Source: Streptomyces beihaiensis
GTDB lineage: Bacteria; Actinomycetota; Actinomycetes; Streptomycetales; Streptomycetaceae
Reading direction: 5' to 3'
Assembly: GCF_026274175.1 (NCBI RefSeq)
Contig: NZ_JAPHNL010000112.1
Location: 1 to 64,000, forward strand
DNA length: 64,000 bases
Below, in pieces: positions 43,895-52,042 of the stretch. Each line of letters starts with the position of its first letter. The stretch's first letter is position 1. The notes under the pieces were generated by a model, which did not search any database, had not been told where the DNA came from, and saw only the letters and a program-made list of their open reading frames with translations. The translations under genes were made by a program, and so were the position numbers.

Positions 43895-46282
43895 ATGGCC
43901 AGGAGGACGGACAAGCAGTCGACCGCGCCCCACGTCGCCGACAGCCACGATCTGATCCGTGTGCACGGCGCGCGCGAGAACAACCTCAAGGACGTCAGCA
44001 TCGAGCTCCCGAAGCGGCGCCTCACCGTCTTCACCGGTGTCTCGGGCTCGGGCAAGAGCTCCCTGGTGTTCGACACGATCGCCGCCGAGTCGCAGCGGAT
44101 GATCAACGAGACGTACAGCGCGTTCGTCCAGGGCTTCATGCCGACCCTCGCCCGCCCCGAGGTCGACGTGCTCGACGGACTGACCACCGCGATCACCGTC
44201 GACCAGCAGCGCCTGGGCTCCGACCCCCGCTCGACCGTCGGCACCGTCACCGACGTCCACGCGATGCTGCGGATCCTCTTCAGCCGCCTCGGCAAGCCGC
44301 ACATCGGTCCGCCCGGCGCCTTCTCCTTCAACGTCGCCTCCGTCAGCGCCAGCGGGGGCATGACCGTCGACCGGGGCGGCGACCGGACGAAGACGGAGAA
44401 GGTGACCTTCAGCCGCACCGGCGGCATGTGCACACACTGCGAGGGCCGTGGCACGGTCTCCGACATCGACCCGGCACAGCTCTACGACGACTCCAAGTCG
44501 CTCAACGAGGACCCGTTCACCATCCCCACCTACACGGGTGACGGCTGGATCGTGCGCGTCATCAGGGAGTCCGGCTTCTTCGACCCGGACAAACCGATCC
44601 GCAAGTTCACCAAGAAGGAGCGGCACGACTTCCTGTACCGCGAACCGACCAAGGTGAAGATCAACGGGGTGAACCTCACGTACGAGGGCCTGATCCCCAA
44701 GCTGCAGAAGTCGATGCTCTCCAAGGACCGGGAGGCGATGCAGCCGCACATCCGCGCCTTCGTCGACCGCGCGGTCACCTTCGGGGCGTGCCCGGAGTGC
44801 CACGGCACCCGGCTGAGCGAGCAGGCGCGGTCGTCGAAGATCAAGAAGGTGAGCATCGCCGACGCGTGCGCCATGGAGATCAGGGACCTGGCCGAGTGGG
44901 TCCGCGCGCTCGACGAACCGTCCGTGGCACCGCTGCTGACGGCACTGGGCCAAAGTCTCGACTCGTTCGTGGAGATCGGCCTCGGCTATCTCTCGCTCGA
45001 CCGGGCCTCCGGCACGCTCTCCGGAGGCGAGGCACAGCGCGTCAAGATGATCCGCCACCTCGGCTCCTCGCTCACCGACGTCACGTACGTCTTCGACGAG
45101 CCCACCATCGGGCTGCACCCGCACGACATCCAGCGGATGAACAACCTGCTGCTGCGGCTGCGGGACAAGGGCAACACCGTCCTGGTCGTCGAGCACAAAC
45201 CGGAGGCCATCGCCATCGCCGACCACGTCGTCGACCTCGGTCCCGGCGCGGGCACCGAGGGCGGCACGGTCTGTTACGAGGGCCCGCTGGAAGGGCTGCG
45301 CGGGAGCGGCACCGTGACCGGCCGTCACCTCGACGACCGCGCACAGATCAAGGAGTCGGTGCGCAAGCCGACCGGGAAGCTCGCCGTCCGCGGAGCGAAC
45401 GCGCACAACCTGCGGGACGTGGACGTCGACATCCCGCTCGGTGTGCTCACCGTCGTCACCGGCGTCGCGGGGTCCGGCAAGAGCTCGCTCGTCCACGGGT
45501 CGATCCCGGCCCACGAAGGCGTGGTCGCCGTGGACCAGACCGCCATCCGCGGCTCCCGGCGCAGCAACCCGGCGACGTACACCGGCCTGCTGGACCCGAT
45601 CCGCAAGGCATTCGCCAAGGCCAACGGCGTCAAGCCCGCACTGTTCAGCGCCAACTCCGAGGGCGCCTGCCCCACCTGCAACGGCGCCGGGGTCATCTAC
45701 ACCGACCTCGCGATGATGGCCGACGTCTCCACGGTCTGCGAGGACTGCGGTGGCAAGCGGTACGACGCGTCGGTCCTGGACTACACGTTCGGCGGGCGCG
45801 ACATCAGCGACGTGCTCGCCATGCCCGTCGCCGAGGCGGAGGAGTTCTTCGGCTCGGGCGACGCGCGCATCCCTGCCGCGCATCGCATCCTCACCCGTCT
45901 CGCCGACGTCGGCCTCGGCTACCTCACCCTCGGCCAGCCGCTCACCACGCTCTCCGGCGGCGAGCGCCAGCGCCTCAAACTGGCCACCAACATGGGCGAC
46001 AAGGGTGGCATCTACGTCCTGGACGAGCCGACCACCGGACTCCACCTCGCCGACGTGGAACAGCTGCTCGGCCTGCTCGACCGGCTCGTCGACTCCGGCA
46101 AGACGGTCATCGTCATCGAACACCACCAGGCCGTCATGGCCCATGCCGACTGGATCGTCGACCTGGGGCCGGGAGCCGGCCACGACGGTGGCCGCATCGT
46201 CTTCGAGGGCACCCCCGCCGACCTCGTCGCCGCCCGCACCACGCTCACCGGTGAGCACCTCGCGGAGTACGTCGGCGCCTGA
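43895..46282 (+). CDS. Short UvrA-like ABC ATPase (UvrA2/DrrC-like)
   Basis: 795 aa, shorter than true UvrA (about 950+). Two ABC modules: Walker A GVSGSGKSS (about 48-55) and GVAGSGKSS (about 523), signatures TLSGGEAQRVK and TLSGGERQRLK. Zinc-finger Cys pairs are in MCTHCEGRG, CPECHGTRL and CPTCNGAG. A missing UvrB-interaction region would explain the short length. Family members (DrrC-like) protect producers from DNA-binding drugs or act in accessory repair. The 60-bp gap from the AraC gene suggests one drug-responsive unit. No drug cluster is seen in the window; the role is inferred. Confidence 0.85.
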   Translation: MARRTDKQSTAPHVADSHDLIRVHGARENNLKDVSIELPKRRLTVFTGVSGSGKSSLVFDTIAAESQRMINETYSAFVQGFMPTLARPEVDVLDGLTTAITVDQQRLGSDPRSTVGTVTDVHAMLRILFSRLGKPHIGPPGAFSFNVASVSASGGMTVDRGGDRTKTEKVTFSRTGGMCTHCEGRGTVSDIDPAQLYDDSKSLNEDPFTIPTYTGDGWIVRVIRESGFFDPDKPIRKFTKKERHDFLYREPTKVKINGVNLTYEGLIPKLQKSMLSKDREAMQPHIRAFVDRAVTFGACPECHGTRLSEQARSSKIKKVSIADACAMEIRDLAEWVRALDEPSVAPLLTALGQSLDSFVEIGLGYLSLDRASGTLSGGEAQRVKMIRHLGSSLTDVTYVFDEPTIGLHPHDIQRMNNLLLRLRDKGNTVLVVEHKPEAIAIADHVVDLGPGAGTEGGTVCYEGPLEGLRGSGTVTGRHLDDRAQIKESVRKPTGKLAVRGANAHNLRDVDVDIPLGVLTVVTGVAGSGKSSLVHGSIPAHEGVVAVDQTAIRGSRRSNPATYTGLLDPIRKAFAKANGVKPALFSANSEGACPTCNGAGVIYTDLAMMADVSTVCEDCGGKRYDASVLDYTFGGRDISDVLAMPVAEAEEFFGSGDARIPAAHRILTRLADVGLGYLTLGQPLTTLSGGERQRLKLATNMGDKGGIYVLDEPTTGLHLADVEQLLGLLDRLVDSGKTVIVIEHHQAVMAHADWIVDLGPGAGHDGGRIVFEGTPADLVAARTTLTGEHLAEYVGA

Positions 46283-46343
46283 CCCGCCGAACCTCGCCCC
46301 ACCGCCCGTGCCATGAGCCGGACCCGGACCCGTGGCACGGGCG

Positions 46344-46393
46344 CACGCGCGCGTGCAGAGCACGCGGGGCACACTGTGCGCCACGCGCGCGTG
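46344..46393. terminator. Paired-palindrome hairpin after the UvrA-like gene
   Basis: Two copies of CACGCGCGCGTG (46344-46355 and 46382-46393) can pair, 62 bp after the stop. It is the third site of this type in the window. The rest of the 342-bp gap up to 46625 holds an AT-richer stretch (about 46411-46440) and a near-palindrome GCCGTCCCGTCGGGACGGC (46516-46534); it contains no recognisable iron box. Confidence 0.6.
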
Positions 46394-46624
46394 GAGACAC
46401 GCACGGAGGCGTAAAACTCTCGTCATACATCGCGTACGACCCGTGATCCCGAGGCCCTCCCGTCGTTGGTACGTACGGGGGATTCGCTGTCGGCGCGCTG
46501 CCCTCGAACCGACCAGCCGTCCCGTCGGGACGGCGGACCAGGTGGCCAGCCCGCCAACTCGCCCCGCCCACCGGTGAGTCGACACCCCCTGTCGGCCGCA
46601 CAACCAGCGGGAGGACCAACAGTC

Positions 46625-48145
46625 GTGGCCGTGACCGATCCTGCGCCCCTGGCGGCGCCCCCGCCGTGCGACGCCCCCCACGTGCGCGAGGCCGCCACCG
46701 ACGAACAGGCGGGGCACCCGGTGGCCGAGGGAATTCTGCGCCGCCAGGCCGCACGGGAGTCCGCGGCACGCACGTACGCGCGCGCACTGCCCATCGTGCC
46801 CGTGCGCGCCCGCGGCCTCACCATCGAGGGCGCCGACGGCCGCCGCTACCTGGACTGCCTCTCCGGCGCGGGCACGCTCGCGCTCGGCCACAACCATCCC
46901 GTGGTGCTCGAAGCGATCCGCGCGGTGCTCGACTCGGGTGCGCCGCTGCACATTCTCGACCTGGCCACGCCCGTGAAGGACGCCTTCACCAGCGAGGTGT
47001 TCCGTACGCTGCCGCCCGCACTCGCCGACCGGGCGCGCATCCAGTTCTGCGGACCCGCGGGCACGGACGCCGTCGAGGCGGCCCTGAAGCTGGTACGCAC
47101 CGCCACCGGGCGCTCGGGGCTGCTGGCGTTCACCGGCGCGTACCACGGGATGACGGAGGGGGCGCTCGCCGCGTCGGGCGGCGCGCGGGACGTCCGGGTC
47201 ACGCGCCTGCCCTACCCTCAGGACTACCGCTGCCCCTTCGGCGTCGGCGGTCGGCGCGGGGCCGAACTCGCCGCGCGCTGGACGGAGTCGCTGCTGGACG
47301 ACACCAAGTCCGGCATCGGGCACCCCGCGGGCATGATCCTCGAACCGGTGCAGGGCGAAGGCGGGGTGAACCCCGCCCCCGACGCCTGGCTGCGCCGGAT
47401 GCGCTCCCTCACCGCGGACCGGTCGATCCCGCTCATCGCCGACGAGGTGCAGACCGGTGTGGGCAGGACCGGCGCCTTCTGGGCCGTGGACCACAGTGGT
47501 GTCGTGCCGGACGTGATGGTCCTGTCCAAGGCGATCGGCGGCAGCCTCCCGCTCGCCGTGATCGTCTACCGCGACGACCTCGACGTCTGGCAGCCGGGCG
47601 CCCACGCCGGTACGTTCCGCGGCAACCAGCTCGCCATGGCGGCGGGCACGGCCACGCTCGCGTACGTCAGGGAGAACCGCCTCGCGGAGCGGGCCGCCGT
47701 TCTCGGCGACCGGATGCTCGGTGAACTGCGCACCCTGGCCGAGCGGTTCCCGTGCGTCGGTGATGTACGGGGCCGGGGCCTCATGATCGGCGTGGAACTC
47801 GTCGACCCGGAGGCGCCCGGAGATCCGGGCGGCGACCAGGGCGGCGACCAGGGCGGTGCCCGGGACAGCAGAGGTGCAGGAGGCCGTCCGGAAGGCGTCC
47901 GCCTCGTTCCCGGCCAGCGGCCCGGCACCCCCGTTCCCGTGCCGCCCCGGGCCGCCCCGCACCTCGCCGCGGCCGTACGGGACGCCTGTCTGGACCGTGG
48001 CCTCATCGTCGAACTCGGCGGCAGACACAGTGCCGTCGTCCGCCTCCTGCCACCTCTGACCATCACCGACGAACAGGCCGCGGCCGTGGTCGACCGGCTC
48101 GCGGACGCCGTCGCGGCCGTGGCCCGGTCCCACCACCGCGACTAG
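46625..48145 (+). CDS. Diaminobutyrate--2-oxoglutarate aminotransferase-like (siderophore)
   Basis: 506-aa class III PLP aminotransferase. PLP Lys302 is in VLSKAIGGSLPLAVIV, the pocket Asp in LIADEVQTGVGRTG, with GAYHGMTEGALAASGG typical of DABA aminotransferases (Dat/EctB-like). L-2,4-diaminobutyrate is a known building block of NIS siderophores. A low-complexity insertion (about residues 395-445, GGDQGGDQGGARDSRG) interrupts the C-terminal domain. GTG 46625 has GGGAGG 11 nt upstream. First gene of the siderophore locus. Confidence 0.85.
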   Translation: MAVTDPAPLAAPPPCDAPHVREAATDEQAGHPVAEGILRRQAARESAARTYARALPIVPVRARGLTIEGADGRRYLDCLSGAGTLALGHNHPVVLEAIRAVLDSGAPLHILDLATPVKDAFTSEVFRTLPPALADRARIQFCGPAGTDAVEAALKLVRTATGRSGLLAFTGAYHGMTEGALAASGGARDVRVTRLPYPQDYRCPFGVGGRRGAELAARWTESLLDDTKSGIGHPAGMILEPVQGEGGVNPAPDAWLRRMRSLTADRSIPLIADEVQTGVGRTGAFWAVDHSGVVPDVMVLSKAIGGSLPLAVIVYRDDLDVWQPGAHAGTFRGNQLAMAAGTATLAYVRENRLAERAAVLGDRMLGELRTLAERFPCVGDVRGRGLMIGVELVDPEAPGDPGGDQGGDQGGARDSRGAGGRPEGVRLVPGQRPGTPVPVPPRAAPHLAAAVRDACLDRGLIVELGGRHSAVVRLLPPLTITDEQAAAVVDRLADAVAAVARSHHRD

Positions 48146-48707
48146 GGCCGGTCCGATGAGCCAGGCTGGACTCGGTCCACCGCCACGGTCGGCGCAGGCG
48201 AGGCCGTGCGAGCCGGCGACCGACGGCAACGCCGCAGGGGGCATCCGCACGCCATGGAGGCGCCGGGGGAGTGCGCACCCGGCACCTGCGACTTCGGCAG
48301 GACCGCCATCCACCGCCGGGGGGACGCGGGGATCCCTCGGCGGGCAGCCGGGGCAGCCGGGGCAGCCGAGGGCCCTGCCTTCCACGGCCCGAAGAGCGTG
48401 TGGACACGCCCTGCGGTATCGCCGCCGGGATCGCCCTCGTGTCGTGGAGGCGGCGAGGCAGGAGTGCGCACCAGCCCTCACGACTCCGACAGGGCCCTCT
48501 CCCTCCGCCCGGGGACGTGGCGGGTTGCTCGGCGGGCCGCCGGGGCCGTCCCTCCCGCCGTCCGCAGGGCGTGGAGGCACCCGGCCCCGGACAGCCCCCA
48601 GCCGCGGCAGAGCCCGCGCGCACGTCCCCACCACCGATCGCAGTGGGCCCCGCCACCGAGCGGACCACCGCCCCACGGAGCCCATCACCGCACGCAAGGA
48701 AGCCCTC
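48146..48707. repeat. 562-bp spacer with a duplicated ~100-bp element
   Basis: No convincing gene. An imperfect direct duplication is visible: copy 1 at 48255-48353 and copy 2 at 48445-48545, 190 bp apart. They share TGGAGGCG, GAGTGCGCACC, CGACTYCGRCAGG and CTCGGCGGGC-GCCGGGG, in the same order. Inside copy 1 and after it, GGGGCAGCC is repeated three times (about 48343-48367). The plus frame is open into iucA but compositionally unlike it. Confidence 0.6.
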
Positions 48708-50978
48708 TTGAACGCCACTCCCGCACCCGACGGCCGCCTTCGTCCCGCTGTCGGCGGTTCCTGCGACACCCAGTCACCCCGAGCGTCCGAGCGCCCGACC
48801 GTGCCCCGGCAGATGAGCGTCGACGGCCGCGGCGCCGATCACCCGGGCCCGGCCGTCGCCGACCTCCTGGAACATCCCGACCCGACGACCGCCGCGCAGG
48901 CAGCGGCGGTCGAGAACCTGCTGCGCTGCTGGGTGCGTGAGAACGACATCACCCTTCCTGTTTCCCGGAACGTCCTGCGCGTCCCGCTGCCCGCCAGCGG
49001 CACCGCGCTCCTCGTCCCCGTGCACTACTGGTCGCCGACCGGCTGGCACCGCTTCGGCCTCCCTGCCCTGGAAGGCGGTCCGAACGGTGCGCCCCCCGTC
49101 GACGCCGTTACCCTCGCCGCCCTGCTGACCCGCGAGTCGGCGGCGCCCACGCCGCCCGACCCGGCGCCCGGCGAGGCGGGAGTCACTACGCCCCGAGTCC
49201 TCGACGCCGAGGCGGCGGGCACCGGCGCGCGAGGCACCGGACCGGCCGGCCCCGGCTGCCCCGACGCCCCGGCCGCCGACCGCTCGACCGCTGTAACGGC
49301 CACGGTTCACACCGCTCCTGGCACAGCGACCGGCTCTGCCGCGCCGAACGCCACCGGTTCCGGCACCCGTGACCACGCCGCCGCCCCCGCCGCCCCGGAC
49401 GCCGCTGCCCCGGGCGACACGGCCACGGACAGGAGCGCCGCCGACGCAACGGGCTCCGGCAGCGACGGTCCCGGGGCCGTCGCCGGACCGAGCCCGGCCG
49501 CCGCGACGGGCGACGGGCAGGACCTCGTCGCGCGTGTCGCCGATTCACTGCGCCGGACCGCCGTGTTCATCGCTGACCGGCGCCGGCGGCCCGCCGACGC
49601 CTCGGACCGGTTCCTCGCCGCCGAACAGGCCCTGATCCTCGGTCACCCCCTGCACCCGACGCCCAAGAGCCGCGAAGGCCTCTCCGAAGCCGAAGCCCAC
49701 CGGTACTCGCCCGAACTGCGCGGCGCGTTCGCGCCGCACTGGCTCGCCGTCGCGCCGGACGTCCTCGCCCAGGACTCGGCCTGGACCGTGCGCGGCCGAG
49801 CCGTGCCGGCCGCCGACATCACCTCCCGGCTGGCCGGTCCCGGTCTCGCCCTGCCCGACGGGCACGCCGCACTACCGGTGCACCCCTGGCAGCTCCGCGA
49901 ACTGCGGCACCGCCCCACGACCGCCGCCCTCCTGGACGCCGGATTGCTGCGTGACCTCGGCCCGCACGGCGACCCCTGGTTCCCCACCTCCTCCGTCCGC
50001 ACGCTCTATCGCCCCGGCTCGCCTTCCATGCTGAAGCTCTCCTTGGGCCTGCGCATCACCAACTCCCGCCGTGAGAACCTCCGCAAAGAACTCCACCGCG
50101 GCGTCGAGGTCCACCGGCTTCTGCGCGCCGGTGTCGCCGTGCGGTGGCACGCCGTCCACCCGGAGTTCGACATCGTCCGCGACCCCGCCTGGCTGGCCGT
50201 GAACGATCCGAGCGGGGCTCCCGTCCCGGGCCTGGACGCGATCCTGCGCCACAACCCCTTCGGCCCCGAACACGACGCCTCCTGCGTCGCCGGGTTCGTC
50301 TCGCCCCGGCCCGCCCCCGGCGGCACTGGTGGCACCGGTGAAGGGGAGCGGCGGGGCGTGACCTCGCGTCTCGCCGACACCGTCACCCGTCTGGCGCGCC
50401 GTACCGGACGCCCCCGCACCGCCGTGGCCGCCGAGTGGTTCCTGCGCTACCTCGAACACGTGGTGCGCCCGGTGCTGTGGCTCGACGGCGAGATCGGCAT
50501 CGCTCTGGAGGCCCATCAGCAGAACACACTTCTGCTGCTCGACCCTGATGGCTGGCCCGCGGGCGGGCGCTACCGCGACAACCAGGGCTACTACTTCCGC
50601 GAGTCCCGCCGCGTCGAACTCGACCGAACCCTGCCCGGCATCGGCACGCACAGCGACACGTTCGTCTCCGACGAGGTCACCGACGAGCGGTTCGCCTATT
50701 ACCTCGCCATCAACAACGTGCTCGGCCTCATCGGCGCGTTCGGCTCCCAACGGCTCGCCGACGAAGAGCTGTTGCTCGCGGCGTTCCGCCGGTTCCTCAC
50801 GAACGCCGCATCCGGTCCCGACCGGCTGCGCAGCACGCTGCCGCAACTCCTCCTCGACACGTCGACCCTGCGCTGCAAGGCGAACCTGCTCACCCGGCTC
50901 CACGGACTCGACGAACTCGTCGGGCCCGTCGACACCCAGTCCGTCTACGTCACCATCGCCAACCCCCTCCGTACCTGA
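48708..50978 (+). CDS. IucA/IucC-family NIS siderophore synthetase (1)
   Basis: 756 aa. NRPS-independent siderophore synthetase that joins citrate-type carboxylates to amines using ATP. Family signatures: GHPLHPTPKSREGLSEAE (ATP/substrate pocket), LPVHPWQLRELR, MLKLSLGLRITNSRREN and LEAHQQNTLLLLD, with the FhuF-like C-terminal half ending in SVYVTIANPL. A long Ala/Gly/Thr/Pro-rich insertion occupies about residues 142-266 in the N-terminal part. The start is taken as TTG 48708 with AAGGAA upstream; ATG 48813 (MSVDGRGAD) is an alternative, and the open frame reaches further upstream in the repeat-rich spacer. Confidence 0.85.
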   Translation: MNATPAPDGRLRPAVGGSCDTQSPRASERPTVPRQMSVDGRGADHPGPAVADLLEHPDPTTAAQAAAVENLLRCWVRENDITLPVSRNVLRVPLPASGTALLVPVHYWSPTGWHRFGLPALEGGPNGAPPVDAVTLAALLTRESAAPTPPDPAPGEAGVTTPRVLDAEAAGTGARGTGPAGPGCPDAPAADRSTAVTATVHTAPGTATGSAAPNATGSGTRDHAAAPAAPDAAAPGDTATDRSAADATGSGSDGPGAVAGPSPAAATGDGQDLVARVADSLRRTAVFIADRRRRPADASDRFLAAEQALILGHPLHPTPKSREGLSEAEAHRYSPELRGAFAPHWLAVAPDVLAQDSAWTVRGRAVPAADITSRLAGPGLALPDGHAALPVHPWQLRELRHRPTTAALLDAGLLRDLGPHGDPWFPTSSVRTLYRPGSPSMLKLSLGLRITNSRRENLRKELHRGVEVHRLLRAGVAVRWHAVHPEFDIVRDPAWLAVNDPSGAPVPGLDAILRHNPFGPEHDASCVAGFVSPRPAPGGTGGTGEGERRGVTSRLADTVTRLARRTGRPRTAVAAEWFLRYLEHVVRPVLWLDGEIGIALEAHQQNTLLLLDPDGWPAGGRYRDNQGYYFRESRRVELDRTLPGIGTHSDTFVSDEVTDERFAYYLAINNVLGLIGAFGSQRLADEELLLAAFRRFLTNAASGPDRLRSTLPQLLLDTSTLRCKANLLTRLHGLDELVGPVDTQSVYVTIANPLRT

Positions 50979-51160
50979 CCCGACTGATTCGACCTGGCCC
51001 GACTTGATCCGGCCCGATCCGACCTCCACCCGGCCCATACCGAACCGCGCGGGCCCGAGGCGCGCGATCAACGTCCTCCGTTCCGCTCCCGCGCCCGTTC
51101 CGCTCTCCTTCCGTCCGTCCCCACGCCTTCCGCGCGTGCCTTCCCGAGAGGAGCACCGCC

Positions 51161-51985
51161 GTGCCTCCCACCGACGCGAGTGCCGGCACCGCCCCCGCCG
51201 CCGATGCGAACAGATCCGTCGAGGGCGTCAACGACGCCGACGGCCAGGACACCCTCGACCTGCGCCTTCCCGACGAGCTGCTCGACCTCATCGCCGAGCA
51301 GGAGCGCGAGCAGGAGCAGGGGCGGGAGCGGGCCGGCGGCGGGATCGCCACCGCCCCGCGCACCCGGGCCGAGGTCACCCACGCTCTTGCGGCACCGGCC
51401 GAGCAGGCCCTGCGGGATCTGTTGGACCACGTCGGGGGGTGGGGACCGGTCACCACCCCGGCAGGCGTCTTCCACCTCGTCCCCGCCCGCGTCGAACGCG
51501 ACCTTGAGCTCATCAGCCGCTGGATGAACGACCCCGCCGTCGACGCCTTCTGGGAGCTGGCGGGCCCCGACACCGTCACCGCCGAACATCTGCGCCCACA
51601 GGTCGACGGCGACGGACGCAGCGTGCCCTGCCTCGGCGTCCTCGACGGCACGCCGATGAGCTATTGGGAGATCTACCGCGCCGACCTCGACCCGCTGGCC
51701 CGTCACTACCCCGCCCGTCCGCACGACACCGGCATTCACCTCCTCATCGGTGGCGCCGACAACCGTGGGCGGGGTATCGGAGCCACCTTGCTCCGTGCCG
51801 TCGCCGACCTGGTGCTCGACCGTCGCCCTCGCTGTGCACGGGTCGTGGCTGAACCCGACCTTCGCAACACCCCCTCCGTATCCGCATTCTTGAGCGCCGG
51901 CTTCCGCTTTGCCGCCGAGGTCGACCTTCCCGACAAGCGGGCCGCGCTCATGGTCCGAGACCGAGCCCTGCGCGCCCTGCTATGA
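51161..51985 (+). CDS. Siderophore-type GNAT acyltransferase
   Basis: 274 aa. C-terminal GNAT domain of the IucB/RhbD/AlcB type: FHLVPARVERDLELISRWMND, the acyl-CoA loop GADNRGRGIGATLLRA, and RVVAEPDLRNTPSVSAFLSAGFRF. N-terminal 100 residues are low-complexity/helical (EQEREQEQGRER). In other NIS pathways such enzymes acylate an N-hydroxylated amine; no N-hydroxylase gene is seen here, so the acceptor may be the primary amine itself. GTG 51161 has GAGAGGAG upstream; the 182-bp gap before it is periodic CCCGA-rich sequence. Confidence 0.82.
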   Translation: MPPTDASAGTAPAADANRSVEGVNDADGQDTLDLRLPDELLDLIAEQEREQEQGRERAGGGIATAPRTRAEVTHALAAPAEQALRDLLDHVGGWGPVTTPAGVFHLVPARVERDLELISRWMNDPAVDAFWELAGPDTVTAEHLRPQVDGDGRSVPCLGVLDGTPMSYWEIYRADLDPLARHYPARPHDTGIHLLIGGADNRGRGIGATLLRAVADLVLDRRPRCARVVAEPDLRNTPSVSAFLSAGFRFAAEVDLPDKRAALMVRDRALRALL

Positions 51986-52042
51986 GCTCGTCACTCTTAG
52001 TAACGACCCTCGATCCGATCCGGTTCCCGATGAGGAGTCCCC

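Noticed and set aside
43895-46282. Main excinuclease subunit UvrA
   Set aside because: At 795 aa it is too short, and the sequence and AraC neighbour fit the UvrA2/DrrC-like branch; the true uvrA should be elsewhere.
46283-46624. DmdR/IdeR iron box before the siderophore genes
   Set aside because: No TTAGG...CCTAA-like dyad was found, although the gene content would predict one.
48156-48707. Extending IucA/IucC 1 upstream to 48156
   Set aside because: The added residues are Pro/Arg-rich repeats unlike the family; a ribosome site fits the TTG at 48708.
43232-48769. Very long open frame on the minus strand (about 1845 codons)
   Set aside because: It is antisense to the UvrA-like and aminotransferase genes, has no domain signatures, and arises from the GC-rich codon pattern of the true genes.
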